Assembly: GCF_900167435.1 (NCBI RefSeq)
Contig: NZ_FUWS01000010.1
Span: 213,455-277,454, forward strand
DNA length: 64,000 nucleotides
Direction: 5' to 3'
Source of the DNA: Marinactinospora thermotolerans DSM 45154
Lineage (GTDB): Bacteria > Actinomycetota > Actinomycetes > Streptosporangiales > Streptosporangiaceae
Below, piece after piece: positions 34,884 to 43,021 of the stretch (the stretch's first letter is position 1; every line of letters begins with the position of its first letter). The notes under the pieces are model-generated. The model was not told the origin of the DNA. It was given only the letters and a program-made list of their open reading frames with translations, and did no database searches. The translations under genes were made by a program, and so were the position numbers.

Positions 34884-35195
34884 CTACTTCGCGGCGATGC
34901 CGGTGACGCGAACCTGGGTGTACTTCTGGCGGTGGCCCAGGCGCTTCTTGTAACCGGTCTTGTTCTTGTACTTCAGGATGTTGATCTTGGGACCCTTGGT
35001 CTCGCCAAGGACCTCGGCGGTGACCTGGTAGCCGCCCAGTTCGGCGGCGTCGCTGATGACCTTGCCGTCGTCGACGACAAGCAGCGGTTCCCACGTCAGC
35101 GTCGAGCCGACCTCGTTGGTGACCCTGTCGATGTTCAAGACGTCATCGACAGACACCTTCTCCTGCCGGCCGCCCGCTCGCACGATCGCGTACAC
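34884..35195 (-). CDS. rplU: 50S ribosomal protein L21
   Basis: 103 residues, normal L21 length. It begins MYAIVRAGGRQEKVSVDDVL from a GTG start at 35195 and ends with GYKKRLGHRQKYTQVRVTGI, the family's RNA-binding signature region. First gene of the rplU-rpmA pair. The 227-bp leader back to rne carries a GC-rich potential stem (35259-35282) and a TAATCT -10-like box near 35345, so it has its own promoter. Confidence 0.98.
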   Translation of the reverse strand: MYAIVRAGGRQEKVSVDDVLNIDRVTNEVGSTLTWEPLLVVDDGKVISDAAELGGYQVTAEVLGETKGPKINILKYKNKTGYKKRLGHRQKYTQVRVTGIAAK

Positions 35196-35422
35196 CGGGA
35201 AACTCTCTTCCTGCTCGCTTCAGAAAAAATGCGCTCTAAATTGACCGCAGTCTCAATACCGCCCGCTCCCCGACGGGGGCGGAGGAATCGAAGTCAGGTC
35301 TCGGGCGCGCGAACGATTGGGGCGCGCCGACGCACCGACCCTTAGATTACCATCCGCCCGCCGGGGGCGAGCACGTCCGATAACGGTGCCGATCACACCG
35401 TTACCGTGCCGGTCGCCGGGCG
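35196..35422 (-). promoter_or_regulatory. rplU leader/promoter region
   Basis: Gap between rne and rplU. On the minus strand TAATCT near 35345-35350 is a -10 candidate, and an imperfect CCGCCC/GGGCGG stem lies at 35259-35282. An L21 leader that binds L21 is possible but cannot be shown from this sequence alone. Confidence 0.35.
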
Positions 35423-38311
35423 TTACCCGGCCTCGACCACTGCGGTCTCGGGGGTCGAGGCGGACTTGCCCCGCCGGGTCCGACGCCGCCGTGGACGCTC
35501 GGAGCCGGTCTCGGCGCCGTCCGCCTCGGCGGCCGGTGGCGCCTCCTCCGGCTCGGACACCGCCTCGGCGGTGCCCTCGTCCGCCGCCGGCTCAGTGGCC
35601 TGCGGCTCGGCGGCGGTGTCCTTCTTCGACTTTCGGGAGGTCTTGCGCGGAGCCTTCTTCTCCTTCTCCTTCTCCGGCTCCGCCGACGCCGCCTCGGGCT
35701 GTTCGCCGCTGGGCTGCTCCTCGTCCTGGGAGGCCGGGGCCTCGCCTTCGGTCACGGCCTTGTCGGCCTTCTCAGCGCCGCCCTTGCCCTTCTTCTTGCG
35801 GCCGCTTCCGCCGTTGCCGTTGCCGCCGCCCTTGGACTCGACCGGTTCGGTCGACAGGATCAGACCGCGACCGTTGCAGCACTCGCAGGTCTGGGAGAAC
35901 GCCTCCAGGAGGCCCTGTCCGACCCTCTTGCGGGTCATCTGCACCAGTCCGAGGGAGGTGACCTCGGCGACCTGGTGCTTGGTGCGGTCGCGTGACAGGC
36001 ATTCGAGCATGCGGCGCAGGACGAGGTCGCGGTTGCTCTCCAGCACCATGTCGATGAAGTCGATGACGATGATGCCACCGATGTCGCGCAACCGGAGTTG
36101 GCGCACGATCTCCTCGGCGGCCTCCAGGTTGTTCTTGGTGACCGTCTCCTCGAGGTTCCCGCCCTGACCGGTGAACTTGCCGGTGTTGACGTCGACGACC
36201 GTCATGGCCTCGGTGCGGTCGATCACCAGCGAACCGCCGCTGGGCAGCCAGACCTTGCGTTCCAGCGCCTTGGCGATCTGCTCGTCGACCCGGTAGGCCT
36301 CGAAGACGTCGCGTTCGTCGGTCCAGTGCGCCAGGCGGTCGGCCAGGTGCGGGGCGACGTAGTCGACGTACTCGCGGACGGTCTCCCAGGCCTCGTCACC
36401 TGAGACGACGAGGCTGGAGAAGTCCTCGTTGAACACGTCGCGCACGACGCGGACCGTGAGGTCGGGCTCGCTGTAGAGCAGCGCCGGGGCGGTCGCCGAC
36501 TTCGACTTGCGCTTGATCGACTCCCACTGGCCGGCCAGACGCGCGATGTCGCGCTCCAGCTCCTCCTCGCTGGCCCCCTCGGCGGCGGTCCGCACGATGA
36601 CGCCGGCGTTCTCCGGCATGACCTTCTTCAGGATCTGCTTGAGCCGGGCGCGCTCCTTGTCGGGGAGCTTGCGGCTGATGCCGGTCATGGTCCCGTCGGG
36701 AACGTAGACCAGGTAGCGGCCGGGCAGGCTGATCTGGCTGGTCAGGCGGGCGCCCTTGTGTCCCAGGGGGTCCTTGGTGACCTGCACCAGGACCGACTGG
36801 CCGGACTTGAGGGCCGACTCGATGCGCTTGGGCTGCCCTTCCAGTCCCGAGGCGTCCCAGTTGACCTCGCCGGCGTAGAGCACCGCGTTGCGCCCCTTGC
36901 CGATGTCGACGAACGCCGCCTCCATCGAGGGCAGGACGTTTTGCACCCGCCCCAAGTAGACGTTGCCGACGTAGGACTTGTGGGTCACCCGGTCGACGTA
37001 GTGTTCGACCAGGACGTCGTCCTCGAGAACGGCGATCTGGGTGCGTTCGCCGATGCGGCGCACCACGAGGTCGCGCTTGACCGACTCGCGGCGGGCCAGG
37101 AACTCCGACTCGGTGATGATCGGGGCGCGTCGCCGGCCCTGCTCGCGCCCTTCGCGTCGGCGCTGCTTCTTGGCCTCCAGGCGGGTGGAACCGCGGACGG
37201 CCTGCACCTCGTCCTCGATCGGGGACGCCGCGCGCGGCTCGCGGACCCGCACCACCGTGTTCGGCGGGTCGTCGGGGGCCGGACCGCTGTCGTCGACGTC
37301 GGCCCCGGAGCGCCGACGCCGACGGCGGCGGCGACGGCTGGAACCGCCGTTCTCCTCCTGCGCCGTCTCCTCTGCGCTCTCCTCGTCCTCGGGGTGTCCT
37401 GCGCCCTCGTCCGACTGGTCGTCCTCGTCCGCGCCGGCCTCGGCCTGCTCCTCGTCCCCCTCGTCGGCGCTACGTGACCGGCCGCGGCCACGGCCGCCAC
37501 GCCGCCGCCGGCGGCGGGAGGGGCGCTCGTCGTCGGAGTCCTCGCGAGCCGAGACCTCCTCGGTCTCCTCGAGCTCCTCCTCCTCGGCGTCGACGTCGGC
37601 GTCGGGAAGGGGCGTGGCCGGTTGCTGGGCGACCGGGGGCTGGAAGACGACCATGGGAGGCTGGAAGGTCACCGCGACGGTGCCGGCCGGGGCCGCGACC
37701 ACGGGCGAATCCGTGGAGCTCTTCTCCGGCTGGGCGGCGGTCTCCTCGGCGGCCTTCTCCTCGGTGTCGGCCTGCGCCGGTTCCGCGGCCTTGGCGCGCT
37801 TGCTCCGAGTGCGGGTGCTCCGGGTGGTCTTCGCGCGCGTGCCCCTCGCGCCCGTGCGGGGTTCCTCGGCCGTGACGGTCTCCTCCGGTTCCTCGGAGGA
37901 GGGCTGCTGCGGCTCCTGCGCCGCGGGCGGCGTCACCGGGGGCGCGGGCTCGGGCTCGGGTGGCGGCCCCGCCGGGCGGGTGCGGGTACGCCCCTTCTTC
38001 ACCGTGGTCACCCGGACCGCGGTCTTGTCCTCGGCGGGCGGCTCGGCGTCGGTCGGCACGGATTCCACCGGGACATCGGCGGCGGCGACCGTGATGGGGC
38101 CCGTCGGGGCCGCCGCGGGCGCCGGCTCGGGCTCGGGCGGCGGCCCCGCCGGGCGGGTCGCCACCGCGCGGCGGGAGGCGGTACGCCGCCTGCCGGCCGT
38201 CCCGTTGCCTACGGCCTGGACCTCCGGGGTCTCGGTCGTGTTGGGTTCAGTTGTTTCAGTTGTGCGTCCCGCGGTGCCCTCGGCACCGCTGTTGGGCTCG
38301 TTCTCGAGCAT
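35423..38311 (-). CDS. rne: Ribonuclease E/G family endoribonuclease with long disordered arms
   Basis: 962 residues. The first about 390 are disordered, alternating acidic and Arg-rich blocks (RRRRRRGGRGRGRSRSADEG), with two copies of a RPAGPPPEPEPAP proline repeat. The S1 domain follows (YVGNVYLGRVQNVLPSMEAA), then the catalytic DNase-I-like part (VVDVNTGKFTGQGGN, GIIVIDFIDM) and the zinc link in CECCNGRG. The C-terminal arm is again charged and ends GKSASTPETAVVEAG. It degrades mRNA and processes rRNA and tRNA. GGGAGACC precedes ATG 38311. The catalytic core in the middle is typical of actinobacterial RNase E. Confidence 0.96.
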   Translation of the reverse strand: MLENEPNSGAEGTAGRTTETTEPNTTETPEVQAVGNGTAGRRRTASRRAVATRPAGPPPEPEPAPAAAPTGPITVAAADVPVESVPTDAEPPAEDKTAVRVTTVKKGRTRTRPAGPPPEPEPAPPVTPPAAQEPQQPSSEEPEETVTAEEPRTGARGTRAKTTRSTRTRSKRAKAAEPAQADTEEKAAEETAAQPEKSSTDSPVVAAPAGTVAVTFQPPMVVFQPPVAQQPATPLPDADVDAEEEELEETEEVSAREDSDDERPSRRRRRRGGRGRGRSRSADEGDEEQAEAGADEDDQSDEGAGHPEDEESAEETAQEENGGSSRRRRRRRRRSGADVDDSGPAPDDPPNTVVRVREPRAASPIEDEVQAVRGSTRLEAKKQRRREGREQGRRRAPIITESEFLARRESVKRDLVVRRIGERTQIAVLEDDVLVEHYVDRVTHKSYVGNVYLGRVQNVLPSMEAAFVDIGKGRNAVLYAGEVNWDASGLEGQPKRIESALKSGQSVLVQVTKDPLGHKGARLTSQISLPGRYLVYVPDGTMTGISRKLPDKERARLKQILKKVMPENAGVIVRTAAEGASEEELERDIARLAGQWESIKRKSKSATAPALLYSEPDLTVRVVRDVFNEDFSSLVVSGDEAWETVREYVDYVAPHLADRLAHWTDERDVFEAYRVDEQIAKALERKVWLPSGGSLVIDRTEAMTVVDVNTGKFTGQGGNLEETVTKNNLEAAEEIVRQLRLRDIGGIIVIDFIDMVLESNRDLVLRRMLECLSRDRTKHQVAEVTSLGLVQMTRKRVGQGLLEAFSQTCECCNGRGLILSTEPVESKGGGNGNGGSGRKKKGKGGAEKADKAVTEGEAPASQDEEQPSGEQPEAASAEPEKEKEKKAPRKTSRKSKKDTAAEPQATEPAADEGTAEAVSEPEEAPPAAEADGAETGSERPRRRRTRRGKSASTPETAVVEAG

Positions 38312-38467
38312 CCGGGTGGTCTCCCGTCAGAGTCCTCGGGCGCGGCAGTGGCCTTTTCCGCCACGGCCGCTGCGCGCGAGAACTGTCGTCGCTATGTCGG
38401 CGCCGGCAGCGCGCCTGGCACCGCCGGGTCAAAGTCCTGAGGGCGCGCCCACGGTCCCCGATGGAGG

Positions 38468-39406
38468 TCACTCATGTGACGTGCTCCGCGTGGGCGCCGA
38501 CGGCCGTGATGTCCTCTCCTCGGGTCCGGCGGAGACGGGGTGATCCGTCACCTCGCCGGACTCGGCCCGTTTCCGCCCGGCGTCGAGGGCGGCCGCGTCG
38601 TCCGCGGCGAACGGGTCGGCGATCTCGCCGGAGGCTCCGTCCAGCGGCCCCTGCGCCAGCCTGGTCATCAGTGGTGATGACGGGGGCGCGAGGCCGGCCA
38701 CCTGGCGGAGGCCGGACACCACGTCGTCCGGTCGGACGGCAGGTGTCGTATGCCGTACGACCATCCGAAGTATGGCATATGTCTCGTCTTGTTCCTTTGC
38801 GGCGCGCCCGTCCACTTCCAACTTGAGAACGGCCGAGCGGACATCGAAGCGGCGACGGCCTTTCTTGGTGAGCCGCTCCACTTCGATCGTGTCGGCCGCA
38901 AGGAACGCGGCCGCCGCTGCCGCGGCGTCGTCGGGGGCGACGCCCGGCATGTCTACCCGCCACTCCGATGCCTCCAGGCGGTCGACCAGACCACCCGCCG
39001 CGGCCGCCACCACTGCGACGACGTCGATGCCCTCGGGCATCGCCGCGTCGAGCCGAACACGCACCTGTTCGGGATCGGCGGTCTCGGTCAGCACGAGTTC
39101 GAAGTACTCCGCCTCGCTCGCCACCCCGGTGGGGGCGGCGCCCGTATAGGAGATCTTGGGATGAGGTGTGAACCCTGCCGAGAAGGCGACGGGAATCCCG
39201 GCCCGGCGCAGTGCGCGCTCCAGCGCGCGAGCGATGTCGCGATGGCTCGCGAACCGCATCCGACCGCGCTTGGCGTAACGCACACGCAGCCGTTGGCCCT
39301 GGATTCCGGTGGAGGGCGAGGTGGTGCCCTCGGGTGCGGGGGGCAGCGCTGCTCCTTTCCTCGAGTACTCCCGCGCAGGTGCATTCCGCGAGCGGCGCGC
39401 ACCCAC
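38468..39406 (-). CDS. TIGR03936 family radical-SAM-associated protein (DUF2344)
   Basis: 312 residues at most. The family core is LRVRYAKRGRMRFASHRDIA, RALRRAGIPVAFSAGFTPHP and KISYTGAAPTGVASEAEYFE, typical of the DUF2344 domain found next to or fused with TIGR03960 radical SAM proteins. The C-terminal 60 residues are low-complexity. The start is uncertain: the GTG at 39406 has a poor ribosome binding site, while AAAGGAG near 39356 precedes only a CTG codon. The partner radical SAM gene lies 400 bp upstream on the same strand. Suggested role with the partner: RNA modification; unproven. Confidence 0.88.
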   Translation of the reverse strand: MGARRSRNAPAREYSRKGAALPPAPEGTTSPSTGIQGQRLRVRYAKRGRMRFASHRDIARALERALRRAGIPVAFSAGFTPHPKISYTGAAPTGVASEAEYFELVLTETADPEQVRVRLDAAMPEGIDVVAVVAAAAGGLVDRLEASEWRVDMPGVAPDDAAAAAAAFLAADTIEVERLTKKGRRRFDVRSAVLKLEVDGRAAKEQDETYAILRMVVRHTTPAVRPDDVVSGLRQVAGLAPPSSPLMTRLAQGPLDGASGEIADPFAADDAAALDAGRKRAESGEVTDHPVSAGPEERTSRPSAPTRSTSHE

Positions 39407-39807
39407 CTGGGAGATTCACGTCCTATTTAGCGTACGGTGCGCTCCGGGAGCCTCGCGCCATCGGCCCGGGCGAAACACCCGGCGCGCAGCGCGCGACGCC
39501 GTCGACGAAGGAACCGAACGGTACCGGACTCCGTGACGGATCACACACTTAACAGCTGTTCCCATCCAAGGACGACTTGAAAAGCGTTCAGATCAGTTGC
39601 CTCCCCCACAGTTCACCATGTGGACACCTTGACCCGCCGGGACGCCGCTGAACTGGGGCGATCCATGCCGAAAATATTTTTCTCGGCATTTCGCAATCTT
39701 TGGCAACCTTTTCCATCTCTTGATCGTCAAGTACACGTACGGCCCGGCGCGAGCGGGGCGCCGGGCCGTGCCCAGGTGAGAATCCGGCCCGTTGGGGCCG
39801 GAGGAGG
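39407..39807. other. AT-rich intergenic region between the radical SAM gene and TIGR03936
   Basis: 400 bp. The part 39661-39730 is strikingly AT-rich for this genome (AAAATATTTTTCTCGG) and contains an imperfect palindrome at 39666-39688. Short frames cross it on both strands, including one reading MPRKIFSAWIAPVQRRPGGS on the minus strand. A terminator lies at 39739-39769. The rest may hold the promoter of the TIGR03936 gene. Confidence 0.5.
39739..39769 (-). terminator. Hairpin downstream of the B12-binding radical SAM gene
   Basis: Perfect 12-bp stem (ACGGCCCGGCGC) with a 7-nt loop, about 40 bp past the radical SAM stop codon on the minus strand. Confidence 0.7.
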
Positions 39808-41742
39808 TCAGACGACCGTGAGCGGCAGCAGCTTGGAACGGTCGGTCGGACCGATCTGGATCTGGGTCCCCATACTGGGGCACACCCCGCAGTCGTAGCA
39901 GGGGTTCCAACGACAGTCGTCGACCTCGAGCGACTCCTCGCCGTGCAGCGCGTCCTGCCAGTCCTGCCACAACCAGTCGCGGTCGAGACCGGCGTCCAGG
40001 TGGTCCCAGGGGAGCACCTCGTCACGCTCCCGCTCGCGCACCGTGTACCAGTCCAGGTCCACGGGTTCGCCGCTGAGCCCCTTCTCCGCGCACGACGCCC
40101 ACCGCTCGTAGGAGAAGTGCTCGCTCCAGCCGTCGAAACGCCCGCCGTCGCGCCAGACCGCCTCGACGACCCGGCCGACGCGGCGGTCCCCCCGGGAGAG
40201 CAGTCCCTCGATGATGGAGGGGCGTCCCTCGTGGTAGCGCAGGCCGATCGACTTGCCGTACTGACGGTCGCCGCGCAGCCGGTCCCTGAGCTTGCGCAGC
40301 CGCGCGTCGACCACCTCGTGCGAGGTCTGCCCGGCCCACTGGAACGGGGTCTGCGGCTTGGGGACGAACCCGCCGATGGAGACCGTGCACCGGATGTCCT
40401 TGCGTCCGGTCACCTCGCGGCCGGTCTTGATGACCTCGCGTGCGAGGTCGGCGATGGCGAGCACGTCCTCGTCGGTCTCGGTGGGCAGTCCGCACATGAA
40501 GTAGAGCTTGACCTGTCGCCACCCGGCCGCGTAGGCCGCGGTGACCGTGCGGATCAGGTCGGCCTCGGTGACCATCTTGTTGATCACCCGGCGCATCCGC
40601 TCGCTGCCCCCCTCGGGCGCGAACGTCAGCCCCGAACGGCGCCCGTTGCGGGTGAGCTCGTTGGCCAGGTCGATGTTGAAGGCGTCCACCCGGGTGGAGG
40701 GGAGCGACAGCCCGGTGTTGGTGCCCTCGTAGCGGTCGGCGAGGCCCTTGGCGATCTCACCGATCTCGCTGTGGTCGGCGCTGGACAACGACAGCAGGCC
40801 GACCTCCTGGAAGCCCGAGGAGGCGACCCCCTGTTCCACCATCTGGCCGACCACCTCCTTGCTGCGCTCCCGGACGGGGCGGGTGATCATCCCGGCCTGG
40901 CAGAACCGGCAGCCCCGGGTGCACCCGCGGAAGATCTCCACGCTGTAGCGCTCGTGCACCGACTCGGCCAACGGGACGATCGGGTTCTTCGGGTAGGGCC
41001 ATTTGTCCAGGTCCATGACGGTGTGCTTGCGCACCCGCCACGGCACCCCCGGCCGGTTCGGGGCGACCTTGCCGATACGGCCGTCGGGCAGGTAGGTGAC
41101 GTCGTAGAAGCGCGGCACGTAGACGCCGCCGCTCCCGGCCAACCGCAGCAGCACGCCGTCGCGTCCACCGGGCCGCCCCTCGCGCTTCCACTCGCGGATG
41201 ACCTCGGTGATGGCCAGCGAGATCTCCTCGCCGTCACCGAGGACGACCGCGTCGAGGAAGTCCGCGATGGGTTCGGGGTTGAACGCGGAGTGGCCGCCGG
41301 CCAGCACGATCGGGTCGTCCTCCCCGCGCTCGGCGGAGTGGATCGGGATGCCCGCGAGGTCCAGCGCGGTGAGCATGTTGGTGTAGCCCATCTCGCTGGC
41401 GAAGCTCAGGCCGAACACGTCGAAGGCCCTGATCGGACGGTGGGCGTCGACGGTGAACTGGGGGACGCCGTGCTCGCGCATGAGCCGCTCCAGGTCCGGC
41501 CAGACCGCGTAGGTGCGTTCGGCGAGCACCCCCTCGCGTTCGTTGAGGACCTCGTAGAGGATCTGGATCCCCTGGTTGGGAACGCCGACCTCGTAGGCGT
41601 CGGGGTACATCAACGCCCAGCGGACCTCTGCCTCGTCCCAGTCCTTGGTGACGGAGTTGAGTTCACCGCCCACGTACTGAATCGGCTTTTGCACGCCGGG
41701 TAGAAGTCTCTCCAGACGCGGGAAGACGGATTCGATGGGCAT
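39808..41742 (-). CDS. TIGR03960 family B12-binding domain/radical SAM protein
   Basis: 644 residues. An N-terminal cobalamin-binding-like region (RWALMYPDAYEVGVPNQGIQ, GLSFASEMGYTNMLTALDLA) is followed by a radical SAM core with the cluster motif CTRGCRFC (Cx3Cx2C) near residue 270, LTFAPEGGSERMRRVINKMV and LYFMCGLPTETDEDVLAIAD. The C-terminus has extra cysteines (CRWNPCYDCGVCPSMG) that may hold a second cluster. ATG 41742 has AAAGG upstream. The usual partner, TIGR03936, is the next gene downstream. The substrate is not known. Confidence 0.94.
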   Translation of the reverse strand: MPIESVFPRLERLLPGVQKPIQYVGGELNSVTKDWDEAEVRWALMYPDAYEVGVPNQGIQILYEVLNEREGVLAERTYAVWPDLERLMREHGVPQFTVDAHRPIRAFDVFGLSFASEMGYTNMLTALDLAGIPIHSAERGEDDPIVLAGGHSAFNPEPIADFLDAVVLGDGEEISLAITEVIREWKREGRPGGRDGVLLRLAGSGGVYVPRFYDVTYLPDGRIGKVAPNRPGVPWRVRKHTVMDLDKWPYPKNPIVPLAESVHERYSVEIFRGCTRGCRFCQAGMITRPVRERSKEVVGQMVEQGVASSGFQEVGLLSLSSADHSEIGEIAKGLADRYEGTNTGLSLPSTRVDAFNIDLANELTRNGRRSGLTFAPEGGSERMRRVINKMVTEADLIRTVTAAYAAGWRQVKLYFMCGLPTETDEDVLAIADLAREVIKTGREVTGRKDIRCTVSIGGFVPKPQTPFQWAGQTSHEVVDARLRKLRDRLRGDRQYGKSIGLRYHEGRPSIIEGLLSRGDRRVGRVVEAVWRDGGRFDGWSEHFSYERWASCAEKGLSGEPVDLDWYTVRERERDEVLPWDHLDAGLDRDWLWQDWQDALHGEESLEVDDCRWNPCYDCGVCPSMGTQIQIGPTDRSKLLPLTVV

Positions 41743-41845
41743 GACGATGGGCCTTTCGCGGAATGCCTGCGGTCCACACTGGTAGCACTTATCACTCCAG
41801 GCTAGTCGGTGTCGCCGGCCCCGTGCCCGCCCCGCCGGGGCGCTC

Positions 41846-43012
41846 CTAGCCGAATCCCCGGTCGCGCGCGTAGATCCCCAGTACCAGCCCCACCGCCGTG
41901 AGGTTGGCGACGGCCGCGGTCCCACCGTAGGAGACGAACGGCAGGGGCAGGCCGGTGATGGGCATGATCCCCAGGGTCATCCCGATGTTGATGAAGCACT
42001 GGAACGTCATCCACACGGCCACGCCGACGCACACCAGCCGGCCGTAGGGGTGGTCGCACTCCCGCGCGATCTGCAGCGTGCGCCAGATGATGAACGCGAA
42101 CAGGCCGATGATGAGGGAGCTGCCGAGGAACCCGAGCTGTTCCCCGGCGACCGTGAAGATGAAGTCGGTGTGCTGTTCGGGGACGAAGTTCCCCCGGGTC
42201 TGTTCGCCGTCGAACAGCCCCGTCCCGATGAACCCGCCCGACCCGATCGCGATGAGCGCCTGGTTGGCGTTGTATCCGGCGCCCCGCGGGTCCGCGGTGG
42301 GATCGACGAAGGTCGCGAAGCGGGCGAGCTGGTAGTCCTGGAGCAGCCCGAACCACCACACCGACAGGGCGCCGACCACCCCGCAGCAGATCAGCCCGAT
42401 CACCCACCGGATGGGGGCGCCGGACAACGTGAGCATCCCCAGGTAGATCGAGCACAGGACCATGGCGGTGCCCAGGTCGGGCTGGGCGAGGATGAGCCCC
42501 AGCGGGACGGCCAGGGCGACCAGGCTGAACAGCACGTCGCGGGTCATGGGGGCGTGTTCGCCGTCACGGGGCTCTCCCAACAGCATGGCCACCCCGAGGA
42601 TCAATCCGATCTTGGCGACCTCGCCCGGCTGGGCCTGCATGCCGCCGATGACGATCCAGGAACGCGAACCGTTGATGACCTCGCCGAGGGGGGTGAGCAC
42701 GAGCGCCAGGCCGACCACGCCCACCAGGTAGACGATGGGGGCGTAGGCCCGCGGGACCCGGTAGTCCACCGACGCGACCAGGAGGCAGGCGACCAGGCCG
42801 ATCGCCACGTGCACCAGGTAGCGCCGCAGGTACTGGGTGGACTCCAGCGGATCGCCGTCGGAGGCGGTGGAGGCCCACACCAGCAGGGCGCCCACCGCGC
42901 ACAGGACGAGCACGCAGGACAACAGCGGCCAGTCGATCCGACGCGGCCGGGCCGCAAGGAGGCGACCGGCGCGCGTGGACCACGAGCGTTGCGAGTTGAC
43001 ATAGAGCGACAT
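41846..43012 (-). CDS. rodA: Rod-shape SEDS glycosyltransferase RodA
   Basis: 388 residues with about ten membrane helices. SEDS signatures are GSRSWIVIGGMQAQPGEVAK near residue 134, LAQPDLGTAMVL near 185, and GEQLGFLGSSLII with the end motif PLPFVSYGGTAAVANLTAVG. RodA polymerises lipid II into glycan strands together with PBP2. It starts 9 bp after mrdA and is the last gene of the mreB-mreC-mreD-mrdA-rodA operon. FtsW is a relative, but the operon context makes RodA clear. Confidence 0.97.
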   Translation of the reverse strand: MSLYVNSQRSWSTRAGRLLAARPRRIDWPLLSCVLVLCAVGALLVWASTASDGDPLESTQYLRRYLVHVAIGLVACLLVASVDYRVPRAYAPIVYLVGVVGLALVLTPLGEVINGSRSWIVIGGMQAQPGEVAKIGLILGVAMLLGEPRDGEHAPMTRDVLFSLVALAVPLGLILAQPDLGTAMVLCSIYLGMLTLSGAPIRWVIGLICCGVVGALSVWWFGLLQDYQLARFATFVDPTADPRGAGYNANQALIAIGSGGFIGTGLFDGEQTRGNFVPEQHTDFIFTVAGEQLGFLGSSLIIGLFAFIIWRTLQIARECDHPYGRLVCVGVAVWMTFQCFINIGMTLGIMPITGLPLPFVSYGGTAAVANLTAVGLVLGIYARDRGFG

Positions 43013-43021
43013 CTCAGCGTC

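Noticed and set aside
39620..39898. Plus-strand open frame through the AT-rich island
   Set aside because: It runs antisense into the end of the radical SAM gene and crosses the terminator; only its first part is unusual, and that is reported as part of the AT-rich finding.
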